Below, piece by piece: positions 10,639-22,732 of a DNA stretch of 64,000 nt (its first letter is position 1; each line of letters begins with the position of its first letter). A model generated the notes under the pieces. That model worked only from the letters and a program-made list of their open reading frames with translations. It had not been told where the DNA came from and did no database searches. Source of the DNA: Gamarada debralockiae (Eukaryota > Ascomycota > Leotiomycetes > Helotiales > Hyphodiscaceae); assembly GCA_002803225.1 (NCBI GenBank), contig NXFV01001816.1, forward strand, positions 17,655 to 81,654. Reading direction: 5' to 3'. Both the position numbers and the translations under genes were made by a program.

Positions 10639-12631
10639 GGTGTTCTTCTGCTGTATGCTTGGTTACGGTACAGCTATATGTAGTGACTTGTTGTTTGGGG
10701 AATTTCGTGTTACTGTCAAGCGTTCTCCGCAATATTAGATCTTAACAATGGTTATAGCAATCTCGAGACGTACCTTTTCCCCGAATAAGATCATTTCTGC
10801 AATGCTGATCTAAAAAGTAACTCTGCGGAGAAAAATTGCTCACATCTTGGCATTGGGTCGTATGTTTCGTCTACATCTCGTTCTTGTGATTGAGCTGTGA
10901 GACAGGTTGGCCAACGGAAAGAGATGCAATGTGTTGTTTAGGTAAAATTGAAGCTGTGAGTGCAGCTGGCAATCAAGAAGGCTGGCTAGTAGAAGTCGAG
11001 GAAGGTTGGTAAAGCATAACATCATCCATGGTGGGAAAAAGGCCAAATGTTCAATTTTGCCGTGAGGGCAGTTCAGAGAAGAAACAATGGGGTTTATATA
11101 ACAAGCACACCTGTAACGGCGGCTTTCGAACATGGCAAGATACATGGATACCCCTAGGGAAATTAGCTCCACGCTCCCATCTACGTGTGTATCTCACAGA
11201 GATTCATATCCTGAAGATCCTTCGCTACAACCTTTCCTCCAATCGACCGCTCTCGTCTAGAGGCCGTTCTCAGCTGTGTATCGCGGCATGTGGGCACAGC
11301 AAATCCTCGCCCTTGATCGAGAACAGCTAGCGTTGAGACCGGTGGGGCAAATGGCCAAGACGAAATAAGAACTCCGGGTAGATCTAACAATTCTCATGCG
11401 CCTTGCGATGTTGGCCTGAAATCCACGCCGAGATGACAACGGCCATCCTGCTCTACCCAGCCTACTCGAGACGCAGTCGCTCTCATTCTTCCATGGGCGC
11501 CGGGCTGCCACGTAATACTCGACGGAGTAAGACAGAAGCCAGCAATGTCTTCGTTAGGCATTTCTTCAATTGGCTAGGTAATATTGCACGAAGGCAGACC
11601 TAAAGAGCAAGTCTCCACGTCGTAATCACCGAGGAGCACTGCCGTCAGGATTGGGCTCATGCTTGTATCTCCGCCAATACGGTATTGTCCAGGATGATCG
11701 CCGTCTCAAAGACGAAAGTATCGAATCTTGATTCGCAGATCGAGGGGATAGGGATGGGGCTTCAAACGGGCTGTGCCGTCAAGGCCTTCGGCTGCGGCGA
11801 GACCGAGAAAGGAGACATTCTGAGTGGGTCGAGATGAGGGGTTGGCAGTGTATAACGGAATGGTCGAGAAGTAGGATGTCGCAGATTTAGAGCGGCCCGA
11901 AGGCGTTCAGCTTCTTCACCAGCCCATGTTGCCCCCGTTGCGCATAGCGTAACCCACGGAATCCTCACAAGGCAGACTCATCGAAGGAGATTCGACAAGG
12001 AAGGGCAAAGGATCGAAAGTTGGGAGGGGACCACGGAAGGAAAAGGCTACAACAGGTCGTAAGGTGTTACCAGAAGAGGGATTTAGACTTAGAGGGTTTG
12101 AACGTCGCGGAGTTGGGTGAGAGAGCTTGAAACACCGATTCTCTCACGATGCCGTCCGGTCCATGGGCTCAATTTGCGCTCATATCCGGGCTGTTATAGC
12201 TAGATAGAGGGAGTGGGACAGTCGTTGTGCTGGACTCAAGTAGATGGAGGCGCGGATGCGATGGGGAAGCTCTATCTCCAATAGAAAATTCGGCATGTAG
12301 ATGATCTTTAGGCTCCTAGATAAAGCCCAATAGCAAGTTATGAAGGTCTAGAGGAATTTGTGCAAAAGGGAAATGACATGCTAAAATAAATGAATGATAG
12401 AATAATGCGATTGGAATATGTTCTGCGAACAATGACACTTCCCTAAGTACCGGATGTCAGGGTACTCGAGGACGAAGTAATGTGTACGCGGGATCAAATT
12501 AGAGATCATTCTCGAATGCAATCGTAGAACTTTCTATCCCAAACAGTGTGTATCCAACGCTCAAAATTCATTGCTCATTAACTTCTCTATCCATACATGC
12601 CAATGGAGTGGAGATACCTCGTTGAGGTCTA
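10639..12631. other. Gene-poor stretch with possible decayed coding traces
   Basis: No gene can be supported. On the minus strand between about 12300 and 11650, protein-like runs in alternating frames (for example FLGLAAAEGLDGTARLKPH near 11800) hint at an old gene with many breaks, but no family is recognisable. Confidence 0.3.
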
Positions 12632-13742
12632 TCAAAGCCGTAATATCTCCCCGCCTTGTCTAATACCTCCTCTAAATAAGTCTTCGATCACTTTTCCACT
12701 GAGAACTGTCTCTTGGATGATACCCTCAACATGTTTAGGCTCCACTCTGCCGTACCAGATCCCACATCCAGCTAAGGAGTGAGCTCCTCCGTCCGCTGCC
12801 TTCAAACCCGGTGGGAGGTATAGAATGACATTCCCAGCAAACTTGTGCCCTCCAATATGACTGATCAGTCCCACTCTTGCGGTCCTCAAGGGCTCTTCAG
12901 GCCCTGAGCTCGGCAGCAACATCTGATGCCCATCCTGCGCGATCTCGACAGGCCCTTTCATGACCTCCACGTTCTTCATTGGGAGACACTTCACGAACTC
13001 ATCCTTCAATATTGGGCCCGCAATACCACATCTCATGTCTCTGGTACCGTGGCCGCAGATTAGTACCAGCACATCCTTCACATCTTGTACGCCATATAAG
13101 AACTGCTGCTGTTCCTCGCTCCTCAGCAAACGGTCTTTATGTATGGGTGACAAACTATCGTGGGCAGGATTGAGCGTCATAGGCAGAAGGTATCCTTTCA
13201 CCAATGCTTGGACAGAATCGAAGGATACGCGGGGTAGAAACGGAACATATTTGAAAGAAGGGACGATGTATGCGGACGTCGTTTGGACTTCTGATCTTTT
13301 CGGAACGGAGCTTGGGAAGGAGGAATTCGTGAGGGAGACGTTATGATATGGCTAAAAATCCATTAGTAAGGCCCTCATATGTCCAATACAAAGTGAACAG
13401 TACGTCAGAATACACCCCTCCCCTCCCCATAAGCTCCTTCAAATCCGCAGCCAAATTATCTCCGGAATTCTCCTCCTCGATCCTCGACATCCAATCTTCC
13501 TTGCCCGTACATATCAACACTTGCTCTGCGTATGCAGGCATAGTACCATTGAGGGGTTTCGAATAATCTATCTCGAGTCCCTCAGGCATCGCGGGCGTTT
13601 CGGCGCAAGAACATGTTGGAGATGGACAGGATGGGATCGTGGGGAAGGGGGCGGTTCTATGGCAGATTGGTGACGAGGATATGTATCTTATTGAATGGCG
13701 AGAGAGGTGCCATGGTGACCGAGCTGTGGGTCGAAGGAACAT
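12632..13742 (-). CDS. AIM32: AIM32-like mitochondrial thioredoxin-like 2Fe-2S protein
   Basis: Two exons, 13742-13404 and 13351-12632, with a 52-bp intron (donor GTACTG, branch ACTAAT, acceptor TTTTAG), encode 352 residues. The N-terminus is basic and Ser/Arg-rich, like a mitochondrial presequence. A cysteine cluster follows (CPSPTCSC, Cys39, Cys44 and Cys46). The C-terminal half has the sucrase/ferredoxin-like signatures LVLICGHGTRDMRCG and HIGGHKFAGNVILYLP. In yeast, Aim32 is a mitochondrial thioredoxin-like [2Fe-2S] protein involved in redox quality control. All expected motifs are intact, and the intron joins GVYSD to PYHNVSL exactly where the family is continuous. It is divergent from the MTQ1-like gene across a 322-bp shared promoter, pairing two mitochondrial functions. 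Confidence 0.88.
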
Positions 13743-14064
13743 AGAGAAATAAAGGGGGTGGATGAGAAGTGGTGGTGTTGATGAGGAGTAATTTTGGGGA
13801 GCTTTATCTAATCAGATGGCTTCGTCATTGTGCTAAGCGGTTGCCGGAGAGGAAGAAAAGGGGAGCCGAACAGATTTCAGCATTTTATATTCGGGCACAT
13901 TCACCACAACCTAGATCAACCGCCATGAATTTAAGTCGAGCTCTTGTGGGACTGGAGTTGTTTTGATATTTTGCGGGTAAAACCCGACAAAAGCCTGACC
14001 TTTCCAGACAAACCGTCGATTCGAGCGCCATTTCGAAGGTCTCTCCTCCTATTCGACGCGCCAA
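13743..14064. promoter_or_regulatory. Shared divergent promoter, AIM32-like / MTQ1-like
   Basis: This 322-bp gap lies between two start codons that point away from each other. No TATA box or clear operator is evident. Both genes have predicted mitochondrial roles, so co-expression is plausible. Confidence 0.5.
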
Positions 14065-15366
14065 ATGCCACGAATCCCTCATCCAACCCTGTTAAAGGCG
14101 TACAGCAAGTCACCCTTATTACCTCTCGTCTTAAGAGGCTCTCGAACTCTTCCATCAGCAATCAATGAGCTGAGATGGCTCACCGAACACGTCGAAGAAA
14201 GCTCTACCTCGAAATGCTGCAAGCTCAAGCAGCAAAAGCTTCTCTCTCTATGCAGGAGACGGTCAAAAGGTGAACCGCTGCAATACATACTTGGATCACA
14301 ACCATTTGGAGATCTGGATATCAAATGTCGTCCGGGAGTTCTCATACCAAGGTGCGTCAATCATTTGTAGGACACGTGATTTAAACCTAACTGGCAAACC
14401 TATTGCAGACCTGAGACGGAGGCATATACAACCTATCTGGCTCATCTTATTACTTCCCATCGCCTAGATCAAGTACTTACGCGTACATATGACCACGGAG
14501 ACAAATTTCTCTCCATTCCAAAACGCAAAACCCCATCTCTCAAAATCTTAGATCTCTGTACGGGAAGTGGTTGCATTCCCCTTCTCCTGAATAATCTCAT
14601 CTCGAAGTCGCACGAAAATCTCGAGATTTATGGATGGGACATATCAAAACATGCCATCGCCTTGGCCAAGGAGAATTCGAGGCACAATGTTCAACTTGGG
14701 CACGTGAAGACCCCCTTCCAGGAGCGCATACTCTTCGAAGTTGTCGACATCTTCGACAATTCGTCCGGGCTAACCACTATTCTCAAAAAGCAATCTACTC
14801 GGAGAGTGGTTAATGCGAAGGTTGACATCATTATTTCCAATCCACCGTACATATCGCAGGACGCGTTCAAGAAGGAGACCACACGTTCGGTGCGGAATTG
14901 GGAACCCAAGCTGGCCTTGGTCCCTGAAAAGCCTCCACGGCCGAAATACCTAAAGAGGGTTGAAGCTGCAGACATCTTTTATCAGCGGTTACTAGTATTG
15001 CATACGGATACATTCAGATCCCAGATCTTACTCATGGAGGTTGGAGATGAAGCGCAAGCTATCAGAGTCGCCAAAATGGCCATGGATCACTGCGGGATGA
15101 GGAACCGTATCGAAATTTGGAGAGACAGCCCCGATTCGGAAAATCTAGAGAAGGTTCAGTCAGGCAAATTCAAGATACCTGTGAGGGGAAGTGGTGGCTT
15201 CAGAGTTGTTGCTCTGTTCAAGTTCCGCAGCACAGCCAAAACCATGCGAGACGAAAGAAAGCTGAAAAGGCGAAGCATACTGAGGACGAAATCAAACCAC
15301 CGCGGCGTCGGGCTTCTAGGCACAGAAAAAAACCGAAGAAGCAGAAATAGAGATTGCTCGGCTTAA
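14065..15366 (+). CDS. MTQ1: Mitochondrial release-factor glutamine methyltransferase (HemK/PrmC, MTQ1-like)
   Basis: Exons 14065-14351 and 14409-15366 (57-bp intron, phase 2) encode 414 residues. The family transfers a methyl group from SAM to the glutamine of the GGQ motif of peptide-chain release factors; Mtq1 acts on the mitochondrial factor. Visible motifs are GEPLQYILGSQPFGDL in the N-terminal domain, IPRPETEAY across the intron junction, the SAM-binding LDLCTGSGCIPL at about residue 143, and the catalytic NPPY at residues 240-243. The C-terminus carries a Lys/Arg-rich extension of about 40 residues. At 414 residues it is longer than bacterial PrmC (about 280), as fungal members often are. 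The start was chosen as the first ATG in frame with the N-terminal helix domain. Confidence 0.9.
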
Positions 15367-16191
15367 GCTTACCCCACAATCGAGGACGTGAGTTGCTTTC
15401 GATGGAGAGTCACCCAAAGACATCCGCATATGGACCACTCGACCTAATAGTAGTTCATCTAGCCCACACCTCTTATTGTGATGAAAAGTCTCTCGGACTT
15501 CACACGGTTCATGATGTACTCATTTTGGTTGGATGAAAAGCATGTGGTCGTGGGAAAAGACGTGACATTTCCACTACATCAAAGCCACAACCAATTATAG
15601 GACTCAAGCACTTCCAAGTTTCACGACGTCACGGATGGCTCGATCAACCAGCCATGCACTTTTGAAAGTATATTCTACATATCGCTACTTCCGCTCCCAC
15701 ATGGCAAATCCTTTGACGAGCCACGCCCAAGTATTGGGCCATTGGGCGGCGTGGTACCCCTGCGATACGTTTGGAGCTGAACCAACAAATTACTGTAGAT
15801 GAACCATTTGTTACACAACCTAGAAGTGGTGTGTTCCCGAACCAACAATGACGTCTTATATTTCTGGAACGCACTGTTCGTTCTGCGGCATCTAGAAGAT
15901 ATGCGGAAGGAGATTGGAAGGAAACTTTGTTCCAGAAATCGGAGATGTTATTTCCATTTCGGGAACGCCATTTGGGCTTGATATTGTTCTCGAGTAGATC
16001 ATATCTCTCAGCATTGAGTCAGGAACTAACGTATCAATTTTATCTGCACGTTGGATGAAGATAATTCCTTAACCTTCCAGATCGATGTTTGTTTGATTTT
16101 ACTGGCAGAATGCATGGTTGATACGGCGTTCCTATGCAGCATTCTTCTAAAAGTCCTTCCCTATTTCATGTAATCTTTCCTCATTCCTTAT
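15367..16191. other. Intergenic, nothing recognised
   Basis: There are only short overlapping frames on both strands. It may include the promoter and first codons of the decayed aspartyl protease that follows. Confidence 0.4.
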
Positions 16192-18530
16192 TTGAGAGAA
16201 CATATATGGTGCTTCCTTTTTTCCCCTCTCTTTCGAGTTGCATTCCCAGCTTTCTTGATTCACTCAAAAATACACTTCCCAAAATTGCTCGCTGCAGCGG
16301 CTGCTGCCTTGTCCTCCTCTACTTCAGACGGGATACCAGTGGAAATCACCAATAAAGTCGTCATCCTAGATACACTGCACCATCTTACCAAGCTGCTAGT
16401 GATCTTCAGAACGTATCAGCATACCACGCCCTGGCTCGAGTAGGGGAGGGAGAAGGAGAGAAAAGGGGGGGGGTTCAAATTGGTCAGCAGTTCAAGGAGG
16501 CTTACCGCAGATGACATTTCGGGCAGCACGGTCTCAGTCCTACCGCATCTATGCAAGGTACGCAGCAAATTCCTCCCTAATATCCTTCACGCTCTAGAAC
16601 AACTAACATTCTTAGGGCCAAGCCTTCTACACAGGCACTAGCGATACGTGGGTTATCGCAGATGTCGCACGCACAATGCCTCGACCAAACTTCCGGAGAG
16701 GTCGTTTCTGGGGCAATTTGTCAATTCGGCCTAGAATGAAATTCCAGTGGTTGTGTTCCCATCCTAGATGAGAATTTCAATATTCCATACGGTGGTGCAA
16801 ATTACGATCAAGAAACATTCTGTACGATTGATGTGACGCTTAGTGGGATTACGCGAGCTAGCATACTCTCCCATTCAATTTCAAAACTTAGTTCTAATAC
16901 CACCCATCAGTGCCAAAATCAACAGGTTGCAGCCGTCACACTAGTTGTTTTGGAGACACTTTTGTTACGAGCGGTCTCGTAGGTTTTGCATACTCATTGT
17001 ATGCCTACATTCCGCCGCCCACTCGAAACAGATGCTGATAAACGAGTAGGGCCTTTGCCTACCATGGTACAAACTTTTCAGCAGACAATCATGGTATCAA
17101 CTACGGTATGGAATCCGCGACTCTCACCTGTACTCCTCCAAGACCATCATATAATTTGTTTCAGCTCCCTACGATCCGCTCTTCAAAACGATGTACAAAC
17201 AGCACCTATCCCACCCATCTTCAGCATGGACCTCAGCAGAGCAAGCACGTATTATGCGGAAGATGGCTTCATTGCTCTTGGTGGACTGCCACTGTGGTCA
17301 CATACGGCGATTGGGGCAGCGCGCTAATTCAGTACGTGGCATTAAACTCCTCAGGAGTGAGGATACATCCCTACCATTCTCCCATACCCACAATACCGTT
17401 TGTAGACCCTAACTCTCCAAGAAAAACACTAGATTGGTGTACTATGTTACCTGACGAGTTTATTCGAGAGCAGTGATGAAATCGTATACAATCGGCTCCT
17501 CTACCACTGCCAACCGACAATCTCAGTTATCAAGGACAATACATCGTTCGTATCACCACCCTACACCCTCACTCCCCAGTCCTTCATCTCCCACTAATCA
17601 ACTCATCCCAGCTTGACTCCGGCACCACTCAAATCTACCCTGCGCCCGTTATCGCCGACGCCATCGCAGCAAAGCCTGACCCACCCGCAGTCTATAACGA
17701 CGCTGGTGGCTTCAATGCTATGACCTGCGGCGCCAAAGCCCCATGGCTCGCGATTAAGATCGGCGGTGTTATCTTCCCAGTTGATAAGAGAGATATGATT
17801 CTCAATGATCCCGACAGGGATGGGTACGTGTATGGCTGGGACTAATAATGGGGATATCTATGCACCTTATGCCCTTGGTAATGTGTTTATGAATAATGTT
17901 TTGATGGTTTTTGATGTTGAGAGCGTTTCTGTGTGGTTCGCGTGCCCATTACCGTTTCTGATTTGTCAACATTTTGAGGTCTCCAAACCTCAGTATTTGT
18001 CCAAGTCTCCACGAAACTCTTCCTTACTTCTAACGGTCGTCAACTTTCTCCATCCATCATTTCGGTAACCTATCGAGCCACTGTGAAGGCTTTCACTGAA
18101 ATTCGATAGTATCTTTCGTTTTGAAGATGATTTTATCCACAGCCTTGTCTGCCACACCTCGCGGAGTCGATCGCCAAGATGCAACAACGGCAATTCACCT
18201 CTTGTCAAGCTTATCTCCGAAGCAATTGCCCAGAGATCTCACCAGTGGGAAGCATTTGTCCCGAGGCGCAAAGATAGGGTTGATTTGCGCTGGGTCCGTT
18301 CTCACTGTACTACTTTGCCTGCTCGTATTGTACCTAGTTTTGTTCAAGCGCCGCAGAGCCTATAGGCTTCTGGCATCGAGTCATGTCTTCATTAGGGCCA
18401 TTCAGAGCGCGGTGGCGTCGGACCGTAACTGGAGCACTAGTTACGCTTCCACCGATTCTCCCCCACGCTCAGCACGCATGCTACATATCCACGAACAGGC
18501 TTCCTCCGCTTCGTTCCCCTCTCGTTAGTG
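16192..18530 (+). pseudogene. Decayed membrane-anchored aspartyl protease (pepsin family A1)
   Basis: Successive pepsin-family landmarks occur in order on the plus strand but in different frames. They are a leader-like AAAAALSSSTSDGIPVEI (about 16290-16350), the first active-site region as FYTGTSDTWVI (near 16625-16660), DTFVTSGLVGFAYSLYAYIP (about 16950-17010), PPIFSMDLSRASTYY followed by GFIALGGLP (about 17205-17290), the second active-site motif LDSGTTQIYPAPV (near 17612), LGNVFMNNVLMVFDVE (near 17875-17920), and a C-terminal membrane helix GLICAGSVLTVLLCLLVLYL followed by KRRRAYR (about 18280-18370). The first catalytic Asp is Tyr (a GAC to TAC change), and frameshifts and stops separate the blocks. 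The design, a protease with a C-terminal transmembrane anchor, fits yapsin-like fungal enzymes. Confidence 0.75.
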
Positions 18531-19079
18531 AAATTGAAGCAACGAGCGCTTCAGCTGTCAATCCGCTTGATATTTGGGGCCCCTTCAGCTACGTTGAAAT
18601 GGGCAATCGGCTTCGATACTCGACCAAAGATGCATTCAGTATGGAAATGGGAGTCCCGGGCCTCCCCCCCCCAAAAAAAATATATGTAAAAATATAAAAA
18701 ATTCTAAGCCCTCCAAATGCCGCAGACGAGAATCCGAAAGCAGATAGAAGTATGGCTTGAGGCATAACAAGAACTTGAACCAGAAATGGAAATCTATCTA
18801 ACACGTTACCAGGTACAAATGTTCAACTTAATAAACCTGAGGACAAGCGACCGTGCCCCAAGATTGACTATGATGCTATGAAGATGGCATGAAGGACTAG
18901 AGTATGAGAGGGTCTGGTATGATGGAGATAAGGGGCGTCGAGACCAACTCGAAGCTTTGGGCTGCGAGCGAACTTTTACTCAACACTATGAACTGAAGTA
19001 AGCCCTGTTCATCCGAACTCTATCTTCAGATGACAAAAGTGAAATAGTAATCGCGATAGTCATCACATGATCAAAGCGG
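18531..19079. other. Intergenic with homopolymer tract
   Basis: C10 and A8 runs lie next to each other at about 18663-18680. The beginning may still encode the cytosolic tail of the dead protease. No gene is seen after that. Confidence 0.4.
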
Positions 19080-19160
19080 AGAAATGCCACACTTGCGGCA
19101 AAAGCTTCGGGACAATTACTCATCTTGAACCGTCATATCAATGATGTCCACGCGATCACG
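19080..19160 (+). pseudogene. C2H2 zinc-finger fragment, frameshifted
   Basis: KCHTCGKSFGTIT in one frame continues as LNRHINDVH one base out of frame, so the finger (C-x2-C ... H-x4-H) is complete but broken by one base. It is an isolated fragment with no gene around it. Confidence 0.55.
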
Positions 19161-19592
19161 CAACAGTATAACCGTACTGTGATGGATTGTGAGTACTCAG
19201 AGGTTAAATGGATGAAATCTCATTGAATTTCCTGGTGGTGAGGAATCACATGAATCGGGTGGGCATCAATGAGGCCTCACTTCCACGTCGCGGTCCCAAT
19301 TTTTGGGGACATAAATCACGAAACCCTCGTAGTTACCACTAAGATCTTGTAGAAAACCTGATTTATCTATGTATTACATATTATGATATATCCTCTATTT
19401 ATTCAGTCCTTCCGCAAAGATTCCTAAATTCGAGTCTCGTCGCCTCGGCAACCTGATCCGCTCCTGCCCTTCCTGTTTCCTTCTCTCACAACACTCCAGT
19501 CGTTATCGTCACGCGACTGAGTTCGACGGTAATTTAGTCGGTTTCCCACCCTTCATCTCCTCCAGTTTACAGATCAACGCAACATAACTTCA
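19161..19592. other. Intergenic, upstream of the 191-residue gene
   Basis: A CT-rich leader (about 19500-19580) precedes the ATG at 19593, as in many fungal promoters. Nothing else is recognised. Confidence 0.4.
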
Positions 19593-20218
19593 ATGACACC
19601 TCCAACCGAGATCGTTCTGCGGAATGCCTACAGGCAAGTTTGGACGAGCAACGCGTTTTCCAACATGAAAATGCTCAAGGAGATACTGGCTTGCAACGGC
19701 CACACGATCGAAAGCTTTCTCCAGCTTGTCAAAGACCACAACGGAGATGGATACAGGCTATGTCAGTTGAAAATCGCCAAAATGCCATCTGATGAGGCTA
19801 TCATGAAAGAAACTTTCGAGACTAGAGGCGGGGATTGCAGCGCCTTCACAATTTGTGTAATAAATACAGCCGAAATTCCGATAGAGGAGTTTAAACTGGG
19901 ATCCAATGGATATCACAGAGTTGCCTGGAACGACGCCCTCCTTCTTGTCGACTCAACCAAGAAGGATATCATAAAGATCAACAAGACAGATCTTGTAATG
20001 ACCACCAAGGAAGGCAAAACAAAGGAGGCCTTCAAGGACGTAACACTGGCAACTGTAAGTTGTACTGAAGCTAGGAACTCTCGCTAAACCTGATAATTAT
20101 ATAGAATCAAACATTCGAGCAACTTGAGGACTGGAAAGTGGCAATGGACAAGAGTTATGAGCAGATGAAACGCAGACACACCTTCCTCATATATTTCAGG
20201 TATGCCTTCAGTCTCTGA
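19593..20218 (+). CDS. Hypothetical 191-residue protein
   Basis: Exons 19593-20054 and 20105-20218 (50-bp intron GTAAGT...TATAG, phase 0) encode 191 residues. I do not recognise the family. It has a helical N-terminus, then ETRGGDCSAFTICVIN, where a Cys follows Gly-Asp, then NGYHRVAWNDALLLVDS. The order Cys...His...Asp is reminiscent of papain-like or transglutaminase folds, but this is speculation. The second exon ends MKRRHTFLIYFRYAFSL then TGA. An alternative donor at 20200 could extend it. It lies between two fragments of a C2H2 zinc-finger gene. Confidence 0.55.
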
Positions 20219-20483
20219 GTTTGATATTTACGAGAATGTCGTTGACTGTCATAACATGTGGCCTTGGGTGTGAGGCGACGTCGAGGTTTGTCGCATAACT
20301 TGTTTCAATTAGATGATAAGCCCGGCGCGGGCCGCCGGGAAACTGTTCCTGCGCTGATCCTATACCTGAGGCAGCAAAGCAGTTCCAACTGGACGCAGTT
20401 CATGGCATTCATAACATAAGAAATCTATACGAGAGGTTTCTTCTTTGTAAAATAGCTGGAAGGCTGTGTTGCGGGACAGAGGT

Positions 20484-20590
20484 TTTGGTTTTGTGTCTGT
20501 CGTATTTGGCTGTAGCAGCTGCGGGTAGATGGCGAGCAAGGATAATTTGAGAAGACATATGATGAGCGCGCATGATCAGAAGAGCTGGAT
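20484..20590 (+). pseudogene. Second C2H2 zinc-finger fragment with internal stop
   Basis: One frame reads FGCSSCG, a TAG stop, then MASKDNLRRHMMSAHDQ. This is a full C-x2-C-x12-H-x4-H finger with one residue replaced by a stop. Together with 19080-19160 it suggests a dead finger gene split by, or rearranged around, the 191-residue gene. Confidence 0.5.
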
Positions 20591-21550
20591 AGCGCCTTCA
20601 TGTGCCGCCTCAGAAGGAGTCTCATCCCTCGAAGTAGTCTTGGTGGTCATCTCGTTGTATTCTTCTTCGTACTTGTTTCTCAGGTGGGACACAGACCTTC
20701 GAGATTTCGGAGGGCTTGATGTACGCGGCACCCGGATGTCGTATGAACACTTGGGAATCGGTGGTCTGGCCCAAAGACATAGAGTTCATCTAGGTGATCA
20801 AATTCAACTATGGTGACATCACTTTCAAATCTCTTCCCCTCTTACGGTTGCGCGAAGGTTAAAGTAGCGTTGCAGACTTGAAGTGATCGACCGCTATCTT
20901 GAGTTATTTACAGGCGATCCGCCCTATAAATATAGTGCATGCTTGGTAGCAGTAACCTTAAATTTAGCGATCGGACTCCTGAACCGAAGGCTTTCCGAGG
21001 GGCCAGGCCCTCAGAGAGACGGCTTTGAGACAAAACAATTCACTCTCCCTCATCCTTTTTAGTTTCATTGTTATTCCTTTACAATAAGCGACAACGTTTA
21101 CGAGGTGAAATACGAGTGCTTAGTCAATTCACGTGTGACATTGCTAAATCAACCTTGTCCGCTGAGAACTTCACGTACAAAATCTAGGCGCGTGCCTGCA
21201 CATTCCTTCCTCTTGAATCATTTGCGCTCCTACTCGTACAACCAACCAGTGACCAAATCCGAGCAGGATATCGGTCTCCCATCTGGCCAATACCCCAAGG
21301 ATCGATCGGATTTCCGCAACGAAGTGGTTCATCCCTCACGCCGATCGTTTCTTGAAACGTACAGTACAGGCCCACTCTTCTATGCACGGATATGTCATTT
21401 ATCACCAACTTTACCTGTTCGCAGGACTCGACCTTGGGGCTGCGTGACATGCGCGACCTGATCTGTCTCAAAGACCAAACATATATATGGACGTTACTCC
21501 CATCATGGATTCTTTCAGTCTTGGCAAATTCTATTTTTCAGTCCGCGATC
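20591..21550. other. Intergenic / 5' region of the GH76 gene
   Basis: The GH76 frame stays open upstream to 21392, but that extension lacks a signal peptide and looks like 5' UTR. No other gene is seen. Confidence 0.45.
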
Positions 21551-22732
21551 ATGCTGTTTACTTCAGTCCGTTCGCTTTTGTTCATCTCCACAGCAGTGTC
21601 TGTGGCTTCTGCTCAAAACTACAAGTCGGATGCGGAGGTAGCACTCACCACTCTTCAAAAATGGTACAACAAGACCACGGGAATTTACGATACGACGGGT
21701 TGGTGGAACAGTGCCAATTGCATTACCGTTCTTGGAGACCTTGCCGCTGCCGATCCATCAACGAAGTCAACCGCTACCAGTGTCTTCGCCAACAGTTTGG
21801 TGGCGGCGCAAAATTACAATCTCCAGATGAGCAAGGTCGTTCAGGCAAATTATTTGACACAATCCTATTATGGGCCATCCGCACCACCTGGCGTCACGAC
21901 AGCTGCCACTCTCAATCCAGCGGGTTTCCTAAATGGCTACTACGACGACGAAGGTTGGTGGGCGCTTGGCTGGATTCAAGCGTATGACGTTACGAACGAC
22001 CAACAGTATCTCACAACCGCCGTCAATATCTTCGAAGATATGAAGAACGGATCAACAACTCCTTGCAGCAATGGGACCTCGGGAATCTGGTGGGACAAAG
22101 CCAACACATATGTCAATGCCATCGCGAACGAACTGTATCTGAGTGTTGCATCTCACCTCGCCAATCGGATGAGCAACAAACAATACTATCTCGATATTGC
22201 TCTGAACCAATGGGCATGGTTCCAAAAGTCGGGAATGATCAATTCCCAGAACCTCATTAATGACGGCCTCCAAAATTGCAGCAACAACGGCGGGACAGTG
22301 TGGTCCTACAACCAAGGCGTGATTCTCGGCGCCCTTGTCGAACTCAATCAAGCATCTCCAAATGCTGCCTATCTCACAACAGCCAAGAACATTGCCACCG
22401 CCGCCATCGCGAACCTCTCGGACTCAAGCAATGTCCTTCACGACCCATGCGAGCCGAACTGTGGAGGTGATGGTAGCCAGTTCAAGGGTGTTTTCATGCG
22501 GAATCTGCAGAAGTTGCAGGGTGCTGCCCCAGAAGCTGCATTTCTGAAGTCGATTGGTGTTAATGCGGCGAGCATCTGGAGTTATGATCGGAATAGTGCG
22601 AATGAGTTGAGTGTGGTTTGGTCAGGCCCGTTTGTTACTCCAGCGAATGCATCGACACAGAGTTCGGCGATGGATGCACTGGTTGCTGCTGTTGCTTTTC
22701 AGGGGTCGCTTGGAAGTGCTATAGCATCTTGA
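21551..22732 (+). CDS. Secreted GH76 glycoside hydrolase (alpha-1,6-mannanase type)
   Basis: A single-exon 393-residue protein. I chose the ATG at 21551 because it starts a clean signal peptide (MLFTSVRSLLFISTAVSVAS, then AQ). Family GH76 hydrolyses alpha-1,6-mannan backbones; Dfg5/Dcw1 relatives act as cell-wall transglycosidases. The catalytic Asp pair is visible in NGYYDDEGWWALGWIQAYD (Asp132-Asp133). Other family blocks are TTGWWNSANCITVLGDLAA, GIWWDKANTYVNAIANELYL and TVWSYNQGVILGAL. There is no GPI-anchor signal at the C-terminus (ends LGSAIAS), so the product is probably released outside. Likely roles are turnover of fungal or host-associated mannan. The frame is intact and isolated. 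Confidence 0.92.
   Translation: MLFTSVRSLLFISTAVSVASAQNYKSDAEVALTTLQKWYNKTTGIYDTTGWWNSANCITVLGDLAAADPSTKSTATSVFANSLVAAQNYNLQMSKVVQANYLTQSYYGPSAPPGVTTAATLNPAGFLNGYYDDEGWWALGWIQAYDVTNDQQYLTTAVNIFEDMKNGSTTPCSNGTSGIWWDKANTYVNAIANELYLSVASHLANRMSNKQYYLDIALNQWAWFQKSGMINSQNLINDGLQNCSNNGGTVWSYNQGVILGALVELNQASPNAAYLTTAKNIATAAIANLSDSSNVLHDPCEPNCGGDGSQFKGVFMRNLQKLQGAAPEAAFLKSIGVNAASIWSYDRNSANELSVVWSGPFVTPANASTQSSAMDALVAAVAFQGSLGSAIAS

Noticed and set aside
11650..12310. Possible gene on the minus strand
   Set aside because: Protein-like runs switch frame repeatedly, have no start, and match no family I can name.
19420..19460. tRNA-like B-box sequence (TTCGAGTC)
   Set aside because: No matching A-box or cloverleaf arms could be found around it.
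20820..21100. Terminal repeat or LTR of a retroelement
   Set aside because: No matching second copy or reverse-transcriptase motif is visible in the window.
21392..21550. 53-codon N-terminal extension of the GH76 frame
   Set aside because: It would bury the signal peptide that begins at 21551; most likely 5' UTR.
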